This document shows, piece by piece, positions 34,375 through 47,599 of a stretch of DNA of 64,000 nucleotides. Each line of letters opens with the position of its first letter. The stretch's first letter is position 1. The translations under genes and the position numbers were made by a program. A model generated the notes under the pieces. It searched no databases, had not been told where the DNA came from, and saw only the letters and a list, made by a program, of their open reading frames with translations. Source of the stretch: Brachionus rotundiformis (taxonomy: Eukaryota; Rotifera; Eurotatoria; Ploima; Brachionidae); NCBI GenBank assembly GCA_016802295.1, contig JAESIW010000137.1, positions 553,592-617,591 on the forward strand, read 5' to 3'.

Positions 34375-34702
34375 AGATTAAAAGAGATTAATAAAAAACA
34401 TAAATAATGTGAGTGACACATAAACGAAAAAACATGTTTAAATATATATTATAATAGATTTTTATTGGATTATAATTATCTGTATTTTTCAAATAATTAG
34501 TTTATGTGTGATTTAATTAGTTTTTGTAAAAAAAAAATTAATATAAATTTTGTCAGAACCAAATAAAAAAAAAATTTAGTTATGCAACAAAATAATTAGT
34601 TCATGTTCAAAACAATTTTTTTTTTGCTAAATTTCATTTATTTCAAACTGAAATATTTTTAATCTAATTTATTTGTACATTTAACTCGTTAAAGCAGTAA
34701 AT

Positions 34703-34945
34703 ATGTTAAAGCACTGCTCAATTGGTACCTTGAGTGACAAAAAATTTGTTGATAGTATTGATTATAGTGAAAAAGGTTGGAAATTGGCTTCAAGTTATCT
34801 TTATAGTGGAAAGGCAGTAATGAAGCGTCTTGGCCATAGTAATAGTTTCGTATTAACTGATTTTATATACATGAGATTTGACGAATTAAAATCAAAAAAA
34901 TATCTAGCAAAAAAAATTAAAAAATTGACTAATTACTTAGAATAA
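34703..34945 (+). CDS. Unidentified 80-aa ORF
   Basis: ATG 34703 to stop 34945, beginning MLKHCSIGTLSDKKFVDSID, with a lysine-rich end. No signal peptide, membrane segment or known motif. It is intronless and lies 330 bp after the H-protein gene. It could be a small gene, an exon or chance. Confidence 0.25.
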   Translation: MLKHCSIGTLSDKKFVDSIDYSEKGWKLASSYLYSGKAVMKRLGHSNSFVLTDFIYMRFDELKSKKYLAKKIKKLTNYLE

Positions 34946-35179
34946 ATTTATTTAGACAATAAAAAATTAATTGAGTCATAAACTAATTATTTTTTAACAA
35001 TAATTTTGTCAGAAAGTAATTATTTCTGAAATACAGAAATAATATTATATTTTCTCATTTTTATTTTACTTTATGTTTAATTAATATAAAATAGCTATGA
35101 TGTGGATTTCCACATAAAACGAAATGTGAGCTTAAAATGCTAATAAACATACAGTAGTAGTAGCAAATAATACTGCGAT

Positions 35180-35880
35180 GTTAAGCTTCTTCGAAGCTAT
35201 GGCAGTAAATTAGACTGCTTCTTGAGTCATTTTTCCAAGTTAATTTTGAAATTAATGATTGACTCGGAACTGACGATCTATTGAGGTAGACTATTTTAGG
35301 CATTAACTACTCGATTTCTTAAGAAATGATATCGTTGCATGCAACTTTTCACATCTCTCACTTTACATTTGTCATGTCTTCTTAATCTATACGATCGGTT
35401 TAGAGAAAAATTAATACCACTTTCAAAATTGATAATTTTATATCTTTTATTAATTCTAAAAAGTTGAATTAAGTCTCCTCTCATCCTTCTAACTTTGAGA
35501 TTAGTTAAATTTAGCATATCAAGTCTTTTAGAGTAGTCAAATTTTCGAAGTAAAGCGATTATTTTTGTCATTCTTCTTTATACTTTCTCAATTTCAGAAA
35601 TATTTTTTCAAGACTGGACACCATGAACTAATGACAAACTCTAAATAAGGTCTAACAAGTGTTGTGTAGAGCATTCTCAATGTACCAATGTTTAAATTCC
35701 TAAAACTTTTTCTAATCATAGCTAAAATACGATTTCCTTGACTCGTGCATTATTTTACTTGGTTAGTTCACTTCAAGTCACTTTGAATATATTAACTAAA
35801 TCTTTCTCGAGAATTGTTTTAGATAAACTCTTTGTACAGTATTTGCTAAAAATGGTATAGTTAAACAAAGAATTTATTAA
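35180..35880 (-). mobile_element. LINE reverse-transcriptase 3' fragment
   Basis: Minus-strand pieces read LRMLYTTLVRPYLEFVISSW and then YSKRLDMLNLTNLKVRRMRG and DLIQLFRI. This is the post-RT signature (RPYLEY..W.P; RR.RGDLI) of CR1/jockey-like elements. Stops and frame changes occur around 35580-35700. Confidence 0.75.
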
Positions 35881-36591
35881 AATTAACCAAAATAAATTAC
35901 ATTAAAAAAAATACTGCAACAAAGTACACAAGACAAAAAAGACAAAATATTTAGCAAAATCATAAAGATCGCATAATAAAAAGTTAAAACTTAAAAAATT
36001 CTAAGAAAAAATGAGATTTTTAAGTCTTTTAAATTGGAAAATTTAAACAAAACTTGTTTTTTGTGTATAAAACAGGAAAAAATAACACAAAATTCTCTAA
36101 TGTTTACATAACATTAATCAAATTTTTTTTTATTTTTATTAAAATTTAAATTACCGTATACCCTTGCACAGTGATGCATGCATCAAAACTTGAAATTACT
36201 ACTATCTTTTTCAGTACAGCTCGATCATTTATCTAAATTCGATTAATTTATACCCACTTGATTTAAATTTTAAAAAAAGTAGATAATTTAGGTGCAATGG
36301 ATATGGTTGCTTGCTAGAATGTTGCACTAATAACCACAAGCTAACTAATTATATTCTACTTTATTTAATTTCATTTATTAATTTAGTTATTAGAAAAAAA
36401 TTCATTTATCAAAAATTAATAGACGTGTAATTAATTATTGTGTAAAATTACCTTTATTTTGACCAAGAAAAATTTTTTTAATTTTTCAAAAATTAATAAG
36501 GGAAGGATGAAAAGAATTAAATTTTATATATTTTTTATAAAAATAATTTATTATTAAAAAATAATTTTTTTATTAAAAAAAAATTCAATTT
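35881..36591. other. Intergenic DNA, no gene seen
   Basis: AT-rich DNA downstream of the P450 gene; nothing recognised. Confidence 0.4.
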
Positions 36592-38479
36592 TCAAAATCT
36601 TGGTCTTAGGTAAACTTTGACTCCATCAACAGGCCTTAGAGTTGTGTACTGGACTACATCTAGAGATTGATTAGGCTCTAGCTCAAATTCAAAATTCTGA
36701 ATCAACTTTGCCAAGATCAAATTTCCTTCAATCTAAATATTATTAAATTTTATTAATTTTTTAAGGTTATAATTAATAAACTTAATTTCGTACCTTTGCG
36801 AAATTTTGTCCTATACAATTTCTAGGACCCAATGAAAACGGGAAATAAGTATAACTATTTATCTTGTTTTCTTTGGCAAAAGAATGGTCTTTTAAAAAGC
36901 GTTCAGGCAAGAATTTTTCCGGATTTGGAAAGTATTTTTCATTTCGACCAATCACGTATACAGGCATCTAAAAAAAGTATACTTTCTTTATTTGATTGCT
37001 TTTGACACAAGTTTTACCTGAAACCAGGTTTTTTCCGGAATTTTGTGGCCGAGAATTTCGCACTCTTTGGCTGATAATCTTGAAAATGATGGAACTGGAG
37101 GCCATTTTCGCATTGCCTCTTTAAAAACAGCACTTGTGTATTCTAAACGTGCCAGGTCTTCTTGGCTAATAAATTCTTTTCTTCCCAATACTTGGTCTAC
37201 TTCATCCCTCAGCCTTATTATTAAATTAACATTTAAACTTTTAAATAATAATTTAATTTAATTAGTTATTTTTGCACCATTGAAAAAAAGAATAGTTATT
37301 TTTATATTAACTTAAATTTATATCCACATTACTGATATGGAAAAAAAAACATCAATTAAATTTTAAATTTTAAGCCTAATAAACAAATATTATACTTTTT
37401 TAAAACATCAGAATTTTGACCAAGCTCGAGGAAACAAAATGACAAGGCATTGGCAGTTGTTTCTTGACCACCGACAAAAAAAGTTATAAAATCATCAACA
37501 AGTTTGTCAAAATCAAAATCCTCTTCGCTTTCTGAATTAAAAAATAAATTATTTTATTACCAATTTTATTATTTTTATCTTTACTTAAGTTCCTTATCAT
37601 CAAAGATAGAATATTACGAGATAAAAAATTTTCCTCTTTTAACTCTTCTAGTTTAGCTTTGAGACTTTCTATGGAAAAAAACCTCAAATTGCGGATTGAT
37701 TGTCTGAGCAATTTGATCTGGCCTCGCTTACATGGTCTAAAGGAGCATAAAGGGTCAGTTAGGTCAAGAGTTATGGCTTCGAGGCCGCGACAAATGTAAT
37801 AGTTTAGCTTTGAGTTTGGATTATTAAGCGAATCAGTGTCCAGATCAAATGCCACTTTGGCAATTACGTCCAAAGTCATGTGATTTAGCTCATTGAAAAG
37901 ACAAATGCAGTCATTTTGTTTGCTTAGATCGGACAGTCTTTGAACCAGCACATCTCCTTTTGAGTTAAACTCGTCCAAACTTTGCATTAGAATACTAAAT
38001 TTAAATTAGTTAATTAAAAAGTAATATTTGCTGAAAAGATGGTACTCTTTTTTGAAGCCATTGTTCATTAGAGAGCGTCTAGAGCGCCATTTGGATTTAT
38101 CGACCTCGGTCAGCAGGCCGAGTCCTAGAAATCTTTCACCCAGCGGAAAAGCGCCTACACCTTTTTTTGGCAAGTCCTCTTGGATTAGAGCTGTCTTGAC
38201 CGCGGTCTCATCGTTAATGATCACGATCATTTGATCCAAAACCTGGTAGGCAAACACTGGTCCGTAAATCTTGGTCCAGTCCAAGTGAAGCTGCTGCAAT
38301 ATTTTGTTTGAGGATACATGTCTAATGATCTCAAAGTATTGACCAAAATAGAAGCCGATTATGCCGCTGGATCTAGGACCTGGCAGATGGCGATACTTGC
38401 GACGAAGTATATACAATTTAAATGAATGGTAAGTGAATGCACCAAACACAACAGCTAAAAGACTTTTAAGTATTTTCAT
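36592..38479 (-). CDS. Cytochrome P450, CYP46-like
   Basis: Six exons on the minus strand: 38479-38046, 37994-37585, 37531-37396, 37213-37018, 36967-36794, 36732-36592. Introns are 51, 53, 182, 50 and 61 bp, all GT-AG and in phase; 496 aa. An N-terminal ER anchor (LLAVVFGAFTYHSFKLYIL) is followed by the LPGPRSSG hinge. P450 motifs are complete: I-helix FFVGGQETTANALSF, K-helix ExxR (KEAMRKWPP), PERF (LPERFL), and the haem loop FSLGPRNCIGQ with the ligand cysteine. Order and local sequence (KIYGPVFAYQV, GLGLLTEVDKSKWRSRR, TLRPVDGVKVYLRPR) fit CYP46, the cholesterol 24-hydroxylase family. Substrate by homology would be a sterol, but invertebrate CYP46-like enzymes may differ. Confidence 0.92.
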
Positions 38480-38689
38480 TATTTTGCTTATTCAAAAATT
38501 TATTTTAATTTTTTATTATTTTATTCTATAAAGTTAAAAATAAAATTTTAAAATGATTAAGTTTTGAATGCATGAATGGTCAAAAAATGTTTGGAATGAG
38601 AACAGGTCAAACTATTAGTCCATGCATTTTAAATTTAAATTTTTGTATTTTCTTAATTTGAAAATTGATTAATTGCCTCGATTATATAA

Positions 38690-39660
38690 AAATAGTCAAA
38701 ACTGAACTTTGAGCTGAACCGGTTTATCCGTCGTATGAGGACTAATGATAAGAAACGCCTCATCGATTGTGGTGAACTTGAGGCGAATCTAATCCATTTG
38801 GCGCGTCCTCTCCTCCATAGTCCAAGTACTGCTTTATTTTGTACGTGGATGTGTTTATTTCTGGGGTACTTGTTCCTGAATACGAAGGGGATGAGCGATG
38901 CTGCTCCTTAATTAAAGAGTATGGCTTCAGTCGGAGCAGTAAGTGAAACTTCCCGTATCGACTTTTCGAAGTTGAACCTGTTGATCTTAAGGATTAGGTC
39001 CATGAACCACCAGTACCCTCTCCGAGTGATTGGGGTCATTTTTAGAAAGGTGTTGACTATTGGGGAGACTTTTCCTGCGAAGCTGAGGTAATAGTTTAGT
39101 TACCTCTTTATCCGCTGTAACATCCTGTCCTTAGGATCTGATGTAAGTAAGGCTTCTGACATCTCCCTTATGAACTTAGTGGCCTCTGGCGCTCTACTAA
39201 TACCTAACCCGTCCCATTCTGCTCCAAGGAACCTTATTCTTTTGGCCGGTTTTAATATGGACTTCTTAGTATTGTAACACTTCCTCCGGCGGACCCCGGT
39301 CTTCTGAAACCCTGCTGGATCTTTTCATATAAAATTTTGTTTTTTTATTTTTAATAAAGAAGTTAGAGAAGAAGATCTCTCTATTATTTAGTAGCGCACG
39401 CTATTCAAGTATTAATTACCCAACCGGCGTCCTTTAATTTGCCCTTTAGCACTTTGATAAAGTCTTGGAGCTTAACTTTATCTTTGTGTGCAATGATTAG
39501 GTCATCTAAATGACCATAAGTATATCTGGTGAATGTTTTGATATACTTAAGGACGCAGTTCAGCAGCATCTGCTGGATATAAGGGGCAATAGAGAGTCCA
39601 AAGGACATCCTATTGAAGACATAATACTTCCCACCATATCCGAAGGTAGTAATGAACTTG
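38690..39660 (-). pseudogene. Retroelement reverse transcriptase (uncertain class), interrupted by a solo LTR
   Basis: The minus strand reads TTFGYGGKYYVFNRMSFGLS, IAPYIQQMLLNCVL, and the catalytic box YGHLDDLIIAHKD. It continues across the LTR insertion with KKSILKPAKRIRFLGAEWDG and LNYYLSFAGKVSPIVNTFL, the connection/RNase H side. The GLSIAP...HLDD and FLGAEWD style resembles DIRS- or pararetrovirus-type RTs rather than Ty3/gypsy; the class is uncertain. Several stops are present. The upstream end (about 39660) joins a LINE fragment. Confidence 0.6.
39268..39412 (+). mobile_element. Solo LTR with 5-bp target duplication
   Basis: An LTR at 39273-39407 (135 bp) starts TGTAACAC and ends TATTCA (TG...CA ends), flanked by AGTAT on both sides (39268-39272 and 39408-39412). 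It matches the LTRs of the gypsy element at 50568-54466, sharing GGTCTTCTGA, AATAAAGAAGTT and TTTAGTAGCGCACGCTATT. Removing it with one AGTAT restores the interrupted RT frame (...VINTKKSIL). Confidence 0.9.
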
Positions 39661-39689
39661 GACTTCGGGTGAACAGGTATATTAAAGAC

Positions 39690-40090
39690 GATTCAGGAGT
39701 TATTATTAGTGCTTTATTAGTAAAAGATAACATTCTATCTAGTATTCTATGTAAGCCATTCTTTTCTAAGAATTTATTGATATCATTAAAATTAATTACT
39801 TCAAATTTAAAACTAAACAATTTAATACTGATAAACGATAACGTAGCATAATAAAGTCGAGCAATTATCAAAATAAGGCAACGTCTTTAAAAACTTTATT
39901 TCTACAGATGTTGATAGATAGAATAGTCTCTTAATACTGAATAATTTTTAATCAGAATAAGAAGAGGATTTAAATTATGCGGCACACCTAACTTAAGGGC
40001 TTTAGGTCTTGATTTTTAGTTACCAAGATGAACGATTTGAGATCTATTGACAAAATAATCGGAAAGAAAACCTAAGGAATTTTTTTTTGA
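39690..40090 (-). mobile_element. Scrambled LINE fragments
   Basis: Short pieces of the inverted-repeat-arm LINE family (minus strand DINKFLEKNGL, DRMLSF near 39720-39800). Near 39960-40070 there is a piece matching 11225-11320, which lies upstream of the FADD box. The order is disturbed. Confidence 0.5.
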
Positions 40091-40654
40091 TTAACTAAGA
40101 TATTGATGTAATACAGTCAGTTAAATAATTGAATTCAAATCTGAAAGATGTATCAACAGATAAAAATTTGTATATTCAAAGAAATGCTTCAAAAGTGTGC
40201 CAAAAAATTAAGAAAAAATTAAAAATTTTGAAGTTAGTTTTAAATTATTTAGAAACTTATTTGCATTAAAAAAAATAATTTTAGTTTATTTTTTACATCT
40301 TAAATAGATAGCTTCAATTAACAATCATTAATTAGCAAGTTGTTTTTTTATCTATTTTTTAAACCTCTATAATTATGCTGTTTAAAATTTAACTTTTATT
40401 TTTGATTAAAGAAAATTATAGATATTCCTTATGATACTTTTTTTTTATCATAAGCACCAAAAATTATCTAGATGGTAATGCTCTTCAAATAATCTAATTA
40501 TTTAATTTATTATTATTAATAATGGTTGTGAAAGAAAATTTTTCATAAATTTCATAATCTACTTAAAAACTTGAATAATTTAGATTAAGCGCTAATTATA
40601 ACTTAGCTTAATTAAACGTGGTAAAATAGCACTCCTTTGAAGGATTTTAAAACT

Positions 40655-40662
40655 TATAAATA
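40655..40662 (+). promoter_or_regulatory. TATA-like box upstream of ZNFX1 homologue
   Basis: TATAAATA, 45 bp before the ATG at 40707. In this AT-rich DNA such a match is weak evidence on its own. Confidence 0.25.
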
Positions 40663-40706
40663 GATTCAGTATTTTAAAATAAAACTAAAAAAATTAAAAA
40701 TTAAAA

Positions 40707-43700
40707 ATGGCTTCAAAAAATCTACGAGGATATGACCATTTTGGTTCACGAAATATCCAACCAAGATATGGAAACCAGACTGGTCAATTTCGGCCCAACA
40801 CCAAAGCAGTAGAGGGCTTAAAAACCAAAGAGCCCGATCAGATAATTTTTCAGTTATTTAATACCAAGTTTGGTCTTGAAAACTATTTGAATGTTGGCCA
40901 CATGGAAGAAAAGCTTCTTCATGATTTTACATTTGTTCTGGTAAAATCATTTGAATGCAATTCAATGCCTACAAAATTGAGAGAATTATCTACCAAAATT
41001 GTAGAATCAAATTTTTTCAAATCAGCATTGTACAATTCAATTAAGGAGAGAATTAACTTTGGCTGCAATATTAACTTAATTAGACTTATTATAAAATTAT
41101 TGATAGAACTTTTGCACATAAATGAATACAATTATAATTTAATAAGTGCAATGAGAGATAGAGTTGAGTTGGTTGTGATGCATCGGATACCAAATGAAGA
41201 TCTGAGGTCATTGTTTGGCGAATTTTTACACTTTGAAAAGTATGTATTGGACAAGATGTCAAAAAAACAGAATAAAACATTCCAAAATGTTCAAAATGAC
41301 GATGGTGAGCCAGACGATGGTGATTTTACCACAATGAGCATAGTTCCTTCATTGGATGACATTTCGGACCAGCAGGAAACTTTTTTGAGAAAAAATATCA
41401 CCAATGGTAGCTACAAAAGTGTGCACCACTATTTAGACGTTCAATTTAGACTTTTGAGAGAGGACTTTATGAGACCGCTTAGAGATGGTATCTCTCAATT
41501 AAAGGAAATAGTTCAAAAATATAAAAAAGGCTCAGCGCTTACCACAGATATGATAAGACAAATAAAAAAAATTCAAAATTTGAGCGCTTATTTTGATGTG
41601 CATTGTATCAATGTGGCAACTAGTGGACATGGAATAGTTTATGTAATGCAGTTGGATAAGGAAAAAGTCAAGCTAATAAACTGGGAGACGTCAAAGCGCT
41701 TGATTTATGGCTCATTAATTTGCTTTAGTTCCGATTACTTTTCGAATGAATGCTTGATTGGTATTGTTTGTGAAAGAAATGAAAAAGACCTCAGGGAAAA
41801 AGGCTGCTTCAATGTTAAATTTGATTTTGAGGAAAACTACCAAATTAGTTATCCAGAATTTGGCAAAGCATATATAATGCTGGAAACAACCGCATTTTTC
41901 GAGTCCTATAAATATGTTCTAAAGGCACTGAAAACTTTTAAAAGAGAAGGTGAAGAAAACTTTCCGTTCAAGGAGAATTTAGTCTATTGCCAGAATAGTG
42001 AAATGCCAATACCAAACTATTTAAAAGACGCGTTTGTTGAATTTAAGTTTGGTTCAATTGATGAAAAGTGGAGAAATCGGGAAGATTATTTGGTTTCAGA
42101 TCCTGATAGCTGGCCATCAGCTAAACAAATGAATCTGGACCAGTCTCAATATGAAGCTATTAAATTAGCGCTAACAAACAAGCTTGCTTTAATTCAAGGG
42201 TAGATTTTTTTCTTTAATTCTAGACCAAATTGAGCTTAGTGGTCATTTAATTTTTCAAAAAATGAGAAAATTTTTCCCCACAGTTTTTATTTGGCAAGTA
42301 TTTTATCTGAAGAAAATTTTTCTTGTTTTTAAAAATAAATAACCATATACTAGGAATACTTTTAACTCAATTTGTAAAAGTAAACTTTTCTGTAAGTTTT
42401 ATTGTTTATTGAATATGCATGTTTGGTAAAGATTTTGCATTGAAATGGATTTTAATCTTTTTTTCATCCAATTGAGACAGTTAAAAGCTTTAGCCTTAAA
42501 TAGTTTACCATTCTGGAAATAAAAGTGGATGGTGTTATCAAATAGCTCTGGACTGTTTCTAAGATTTTCTGGTTTGACTTCTTATGGCTACAAATTACGT
42601 ATTTTAATCTAGGTATTTTTTCTATGCCAAAGGCTTTCAGTTTTTATTACCAAATAGTCCAACAATCTGTGAAAATTGGTCTAAAAAGTTGGAGAAAATT
42701 TAAAATAAGGTTGGACCTAAATTATTCCCGTTCAGATTTGTCTTTTAGTCGATTTTATGTCATCTTTCTCTTAATCTCAAATAAAGGGTCCTCTACAACA
42801 TTAAGGTCTGTTCCTGAGCGACACAATTGTGAAAAGATAATAATTTGCCATATAAATATGTCCACTAAGTTCTGTACAAGCATTTAAAGCTATAATTTTA
42901 AGATTTTATTGGGCTTGGTTATTTATGGTCATGTGGCAAAACTTATTTTTTTCAGAGTCTAATTTTTAGTAGATAATTAAAAGATAAGAGGAGGCCAGAA
43001 TTTGTTGGATATTTTAGCTAAAAATTTTGGCAAACTGAAGTTTATTACCAAACTTAAATGCTTAAAATTACCATAAAATTAATTTTGTGACTAATTCTTC
43101 AAAAATATTATTGATAGTATGCTTGGCAATGGTTAGAATGGTTTTTTCACCATTAAAATTTTAGAATTAAATATTGATCACATAATTTTTAGGCATTACC
43201 ATTGGCAATAGATAATTTTATATCATTAAATAATTTTATCTCAAATTTACTTCAAATTTACTGTTAAAGCAAAGAACAAGAGCTTGGCTCTTAATAAACA
43301 AAAAGAAATTGTTCTAAGTTGTCTTGTTTATTAATTAATAATTTCAAAATTAAATTTTAAAAATAATATTTAAATAAAATTGACATGATTTTTATCTAAT
43401 ATCCGTTTATTTAGTCCGCCTGGAACAGGAAAAACTTTTTTGGGAGTCAAGCTCGTAAAGTTTCTGCTGGATAACAAGCATACATGGTGGAACAGTGAGT
43501 TTGCAAGACACAGACCAATTTTGATGATTTGTTATACGAACCATGCATTGGATCAATTTTTGGAACATTGTATAAATGAGTGTAAACTAAAGGAAGGTGT
43601 TGTCAGGATAGGTGGTCAGTCTAGCTCCAGATATTTGGAACCATTTCTCTTAAAAAATATTCGCAAAACATATCGCTATGAATATATTATTAGTCATAGC

Positions 43701-46700
43701 TTCAGAAATCAATCTAACTTGATTTCATCAATTCAGACCAAAATTGATGAAGCCTCAAAAAGTTTAGATTTAATTCATAATTTTGATGCCATAATATCTT
43801 TTGAGAAAATAAAAAAATTTATGAGTTTATCACATGTTGAACAATTTGATACTAATTTTGATTATAAACTTGAAGACATAAATTTTGTTCTACTCGAATG
43901 GCTTGGTATACTTGATTTGGACACTCTTTTGGACGAATTTCACAAATTGGGCATATCTGAAAAAGCCAGCAACAGAAAAGCTGATGAATCTGTGGCAAAT
44001 AATAAAGATGATAAAGAACCAAATTATATAAATGAAAATAATAATATCCAAGAATTTCAGGACAGAAATTTGGATGATAATTTTTATCTACATAACAAAA
44101 CTAAAGCAAATACTGAAACTAGTGATTTGATAAAATTTGATAATTTAAAAAAGTTGGTCAAAAAGTATAGAGAAACTTGTGGTCAAGAAGAAGAAGATGG
44201 TTGGAAAATTAGGAGAGGTAAAAAAGTGGTTGATGCTGAGCTTGATAAATTAGAGACATCATTGAAAAAAATTCTTGCCAAAACTTCCAGTTTGTATTCA
44301 GGTGAAGTTGGTGAACAAATTGAAAATGAATCCAATATTTGGAAACTCAATTACGTTCAAAGACACTTGCTCTATTTCCACTGGATTAATAAGTATAGAA
44401 TTGAAAAGGAGCAAGCAATTGTGTCGCTGAGCAAAAGCTTTAACATTGAAGCAACAAAATTACAAGAATTGAATCTGCAGCAAGACAGATCAATAATGCA
44501 AGACGCGTACATTATTGCCATGACCACAACTGGTTCTTCAAGGTATCACTCTGTCCTAAAGGACATTTGTCCCAGAATCGTCATTGTCGAAGAAGCAGCA
44601 GAAGTATTTGAGGCTCATATAGTCAGCGCTTTGTCCAAGCATTGTGAGCATTTGGTCCTAATTGGCGATCATGTTCAGCTAAGACCCAATCCAGCTGTGT
44701 ACACCTTGGCCACTCAATACCATCTAGATGTGTCTCTATTTGAAAGATTGGTTAGAAATAATGCCAAACGCGTCATGCTAAACAACCAGCACAGAATGAG
44801 ACCAGAGATAAGCAATTTAATGAAGCACTTTTACCAAGAGGACATTTTCAATGACCACTCAGTAAATTTATATCCTTCAATTAAAGGGCTAAAGAAAAAT
44901 ATTTTCTTCATTGACCATGATCGGCTAGAAAAGCGTTCAGTTGACAACACGACCAAGTCAAATGTCTATGAGGCTGAGTATTTGGCAAAATTAAGTTGGT
45001 ATCTTGTCAAACAAGGATACCTTGAGAGAACAATAACAGTTTTGACCATGTATTTGGGCCAATTAAATCTAATAAGAAAACAACTGAGAGCCCTAAACTT
45101 AAATTCTATTAAAGTAAGCACAGTGGACAACTATCAAGGAGAAGAAAATAACATTATCCTATTATCTCTGGTAAGATCTAACACAGATGGCAAAATTGAA
45201 TTTTTAAACATTAAAAATCGAGTTTGTGTCGCTTTGTCAAGAGCTAAACATGGTTTGTATGTGATTGGAAATTTTGAATTTATTTCCCAATCGGAAATAA
45301 AAGATACTTGGAAAAAGTTGCTTAACACAATTAAATCAGATGGCTATTTTGGTCGTTCATTGAGCTTAACTTGTGGTTCACACCCGGACAATGACATTGA
45401 TGTATTAGAACCGGATGATTTTGACAAGAGACCAAGTGGTGGATGTTTTCTACCATGCAACTTTAGGCTCGATTGTGGACATGTTTGTGCAATGAACTGT
45501 CATGGAAATTATGACCAAGAACATGTGTTGTATGAGTGTAGAAAAAATTGTGATAAAAAAATTGAAAGATGTGGTCATTTGTGCAAGGAAATGTGCAGCA
45601 GTAAGCATGTATGTAATAAATGCGATGTACCAATGGAAAAAGAAATAAAAGAGTGCGGTCACATGGTCAAATTAAGATGTGACATCGAGCCCAGTAGAAT
45701 GTATTGTGAATTTGATTGTGAAAAAATACTTTCATGTGGACATCGATGTACCAGAAAATGTTATGAAGTAGATTGTGATGAATGTTTGACCAAAGTGAAT
45801 GTTCAATCACCATGTGTTCACAAATCAACTTTGACTGTTAATTGTTCGGATCCAAAATGGACATATGTGACTAAGTGCGAGGTACCATGTGATAAAACTT
45901 TAGATTGTGGACACAAGTGCAGTGGAACTTGTGGATCTTGTTATGGTGGTTTGATACACAAAAATTGTAACAAAAAATGTGATAGAATGCTTTTTTGTGG
46001 TCATAAATGTTCAGTGCCTTGTTCTCGTCAATGTGAACCGTGCCAAAAACAGTGCGCAAATGAATGTGTTCATTCGAAATGTATGGAAGTATGCTCAAAA
46101 CCATGTGCTGAGTGTTTGGAAAAATGTCCCAATTCTTGTGTACATTCTGAATGTACAAGACTGTGTCATGAATTGTGTGATCGCAAACCATGTGATGAAC
46201 CATGTGAAAAGAAATTAGTATGCGGACACAAATGTATTGGTCTTTGCGGAGAAATTTGTCCACCATTGTGTCGTATTTGTGACCAAGATGAAGTGTGTCA
46301 GATTGAATTTGGCAATGAAGATGAGCCAGACGCCAGATTCGTTCTCCTAAACGACTGCAAGCACTTAATTGAATCATCGGCAATGGATTATTGGATTAGT
46401 TCAAGATACTCAGACCAAGAAAACTCTATCCAACTACCTGAATGTCCAAAGTGCAAAACACCAATTAAAAAAAGCAAAAGATATTCAAATGTAATCAAAA
46501 AACAATTGAAAGCAATTAATGAGATTAAATCAAAACATTTTGGAGACAAGGCTCAAAACAAAAAAATTTTTGAAGAATTACTGATGCAATTTTTGAATCA
46601 TAAATTTAGTCAATTTAGCAAAAATGATCAATTTATAAAGATAAACTTAAAAAATGAATTAAAAGAAGGCCTATCATTTAATTCTCTTGCAGCAATCGAA

Positions 46701-47333
46701 AATACTTGGAATGTTTATTTGAGAATAATTCAAATAGAAAAGATAATTAAAGATAATGGTTTGATGGAATCACGAGACCAATGGTTATTTTTAAAATTTG
46801 AAATTGATAAAATTTATGATGCATTAAAGACCAACGATGGTAAATTATTTATGCTTAAAGATGGACAAAAATTAACAGATATTAGTTTTGAATTGGAAAG
46901 AGTTGCCAGCATTGTAGAACTTGAACGAATGAAAAATTTATCAAAAAAAATTCCAGACTTGCCAGACAAGTCTTTTGATGGTTTATCTAAAATTGAAAAT
47001 TTGCTTATAAGTAATATAATACGATTTGATGAGATTGGAGATACAGTTAAAAGTCTCTTTAGCGAATTGGCGCCATTACTCAGAACTGAATTGACCAAAG
47101 AAGAAAAATTAATGATTGTAAGTGCGATTGGCTTATCTATTGGACACTGGTATAAGTGTCCAAATGGTCATGTCTATTGCATCGGTGAGTGTGGTGGCGC
47201 AATGGAAAAAAGTATATGCCCTGATTGCAAAGCTGAAATAGGTGGTGAAAATCATCGAGTAGTAAGGGGCAATGAATTAGCAAGTGAAATGGACGGTGCG
47301 ACTCATCCAGCTTGGCCTACTAATTTAATATAA
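40707..47333 (+). CDS. ZNFX1: ZNFX1-like NFX1-type zinc-finger helicase
   Basis: Exons 40707-42199 and 43415-47333 around a 1215-bp GT-AG intron that splits a glycine codon of the Walker A loop; 1803 aa, close to vertebrate ZNFX1. An N-terminal helical region is followed by the SF1 UPF1-like helicase: LIQGPPGTGKTFLG (about residues 495-508), CYTNHALDQFL, the Walker B-type VIVEEAAEVFEA (about 890), GDHVQLRPNP, NNQHRMRPEI, VDNYQGEENNIILLSLVRS and ALSRAKHGLYVIGN. About residues 1170-1465 hold a series of NFX1-type C/H-rich fingers (repeats like CGHKCSGTCG). Near 1740-1775 lies a C-terminal RZ-type finger (HWYKCPNGHVYCIGECGG). Homologues act in antiviral RNA sensing and, in nematodes, in small-RNA inheritance granules; the role here is inference. 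Confidence 0.95.
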
Positions 47334-47599
47334 TAAAATTTACAGTATTAATCTTTGTTATTTTTTTTTAAAAAATAAAAGTCACTAAATATTCTTAATA
47401 TTTCTATACTGAGGCTTATTAAATGACATAAAATGGATTAAACAATTTCTAAATTTTTAACTTTTAAATAATAATTTATATTTGTATTTTGATTGTTGGA
47501 CGTACATTCAGAAGACACGTACAACTACCGGATGCAAACATTACCTCAGATAACAGATCTATGAGAAAGAAACATTATGATAAAAAAATCAATTTTCAA

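Noticed and set aside
42624..42887. 87-codon frame inside the ZNFX1 intron
   Set aside because: No known motif and lies within a well-supported intron; composition is intron-like.
45871..46383. 170-codon minus-strand frame
   Set aside because: Antisense of the cysteine-rich NFX1 fingers; the regular codon pattern keeps it open.
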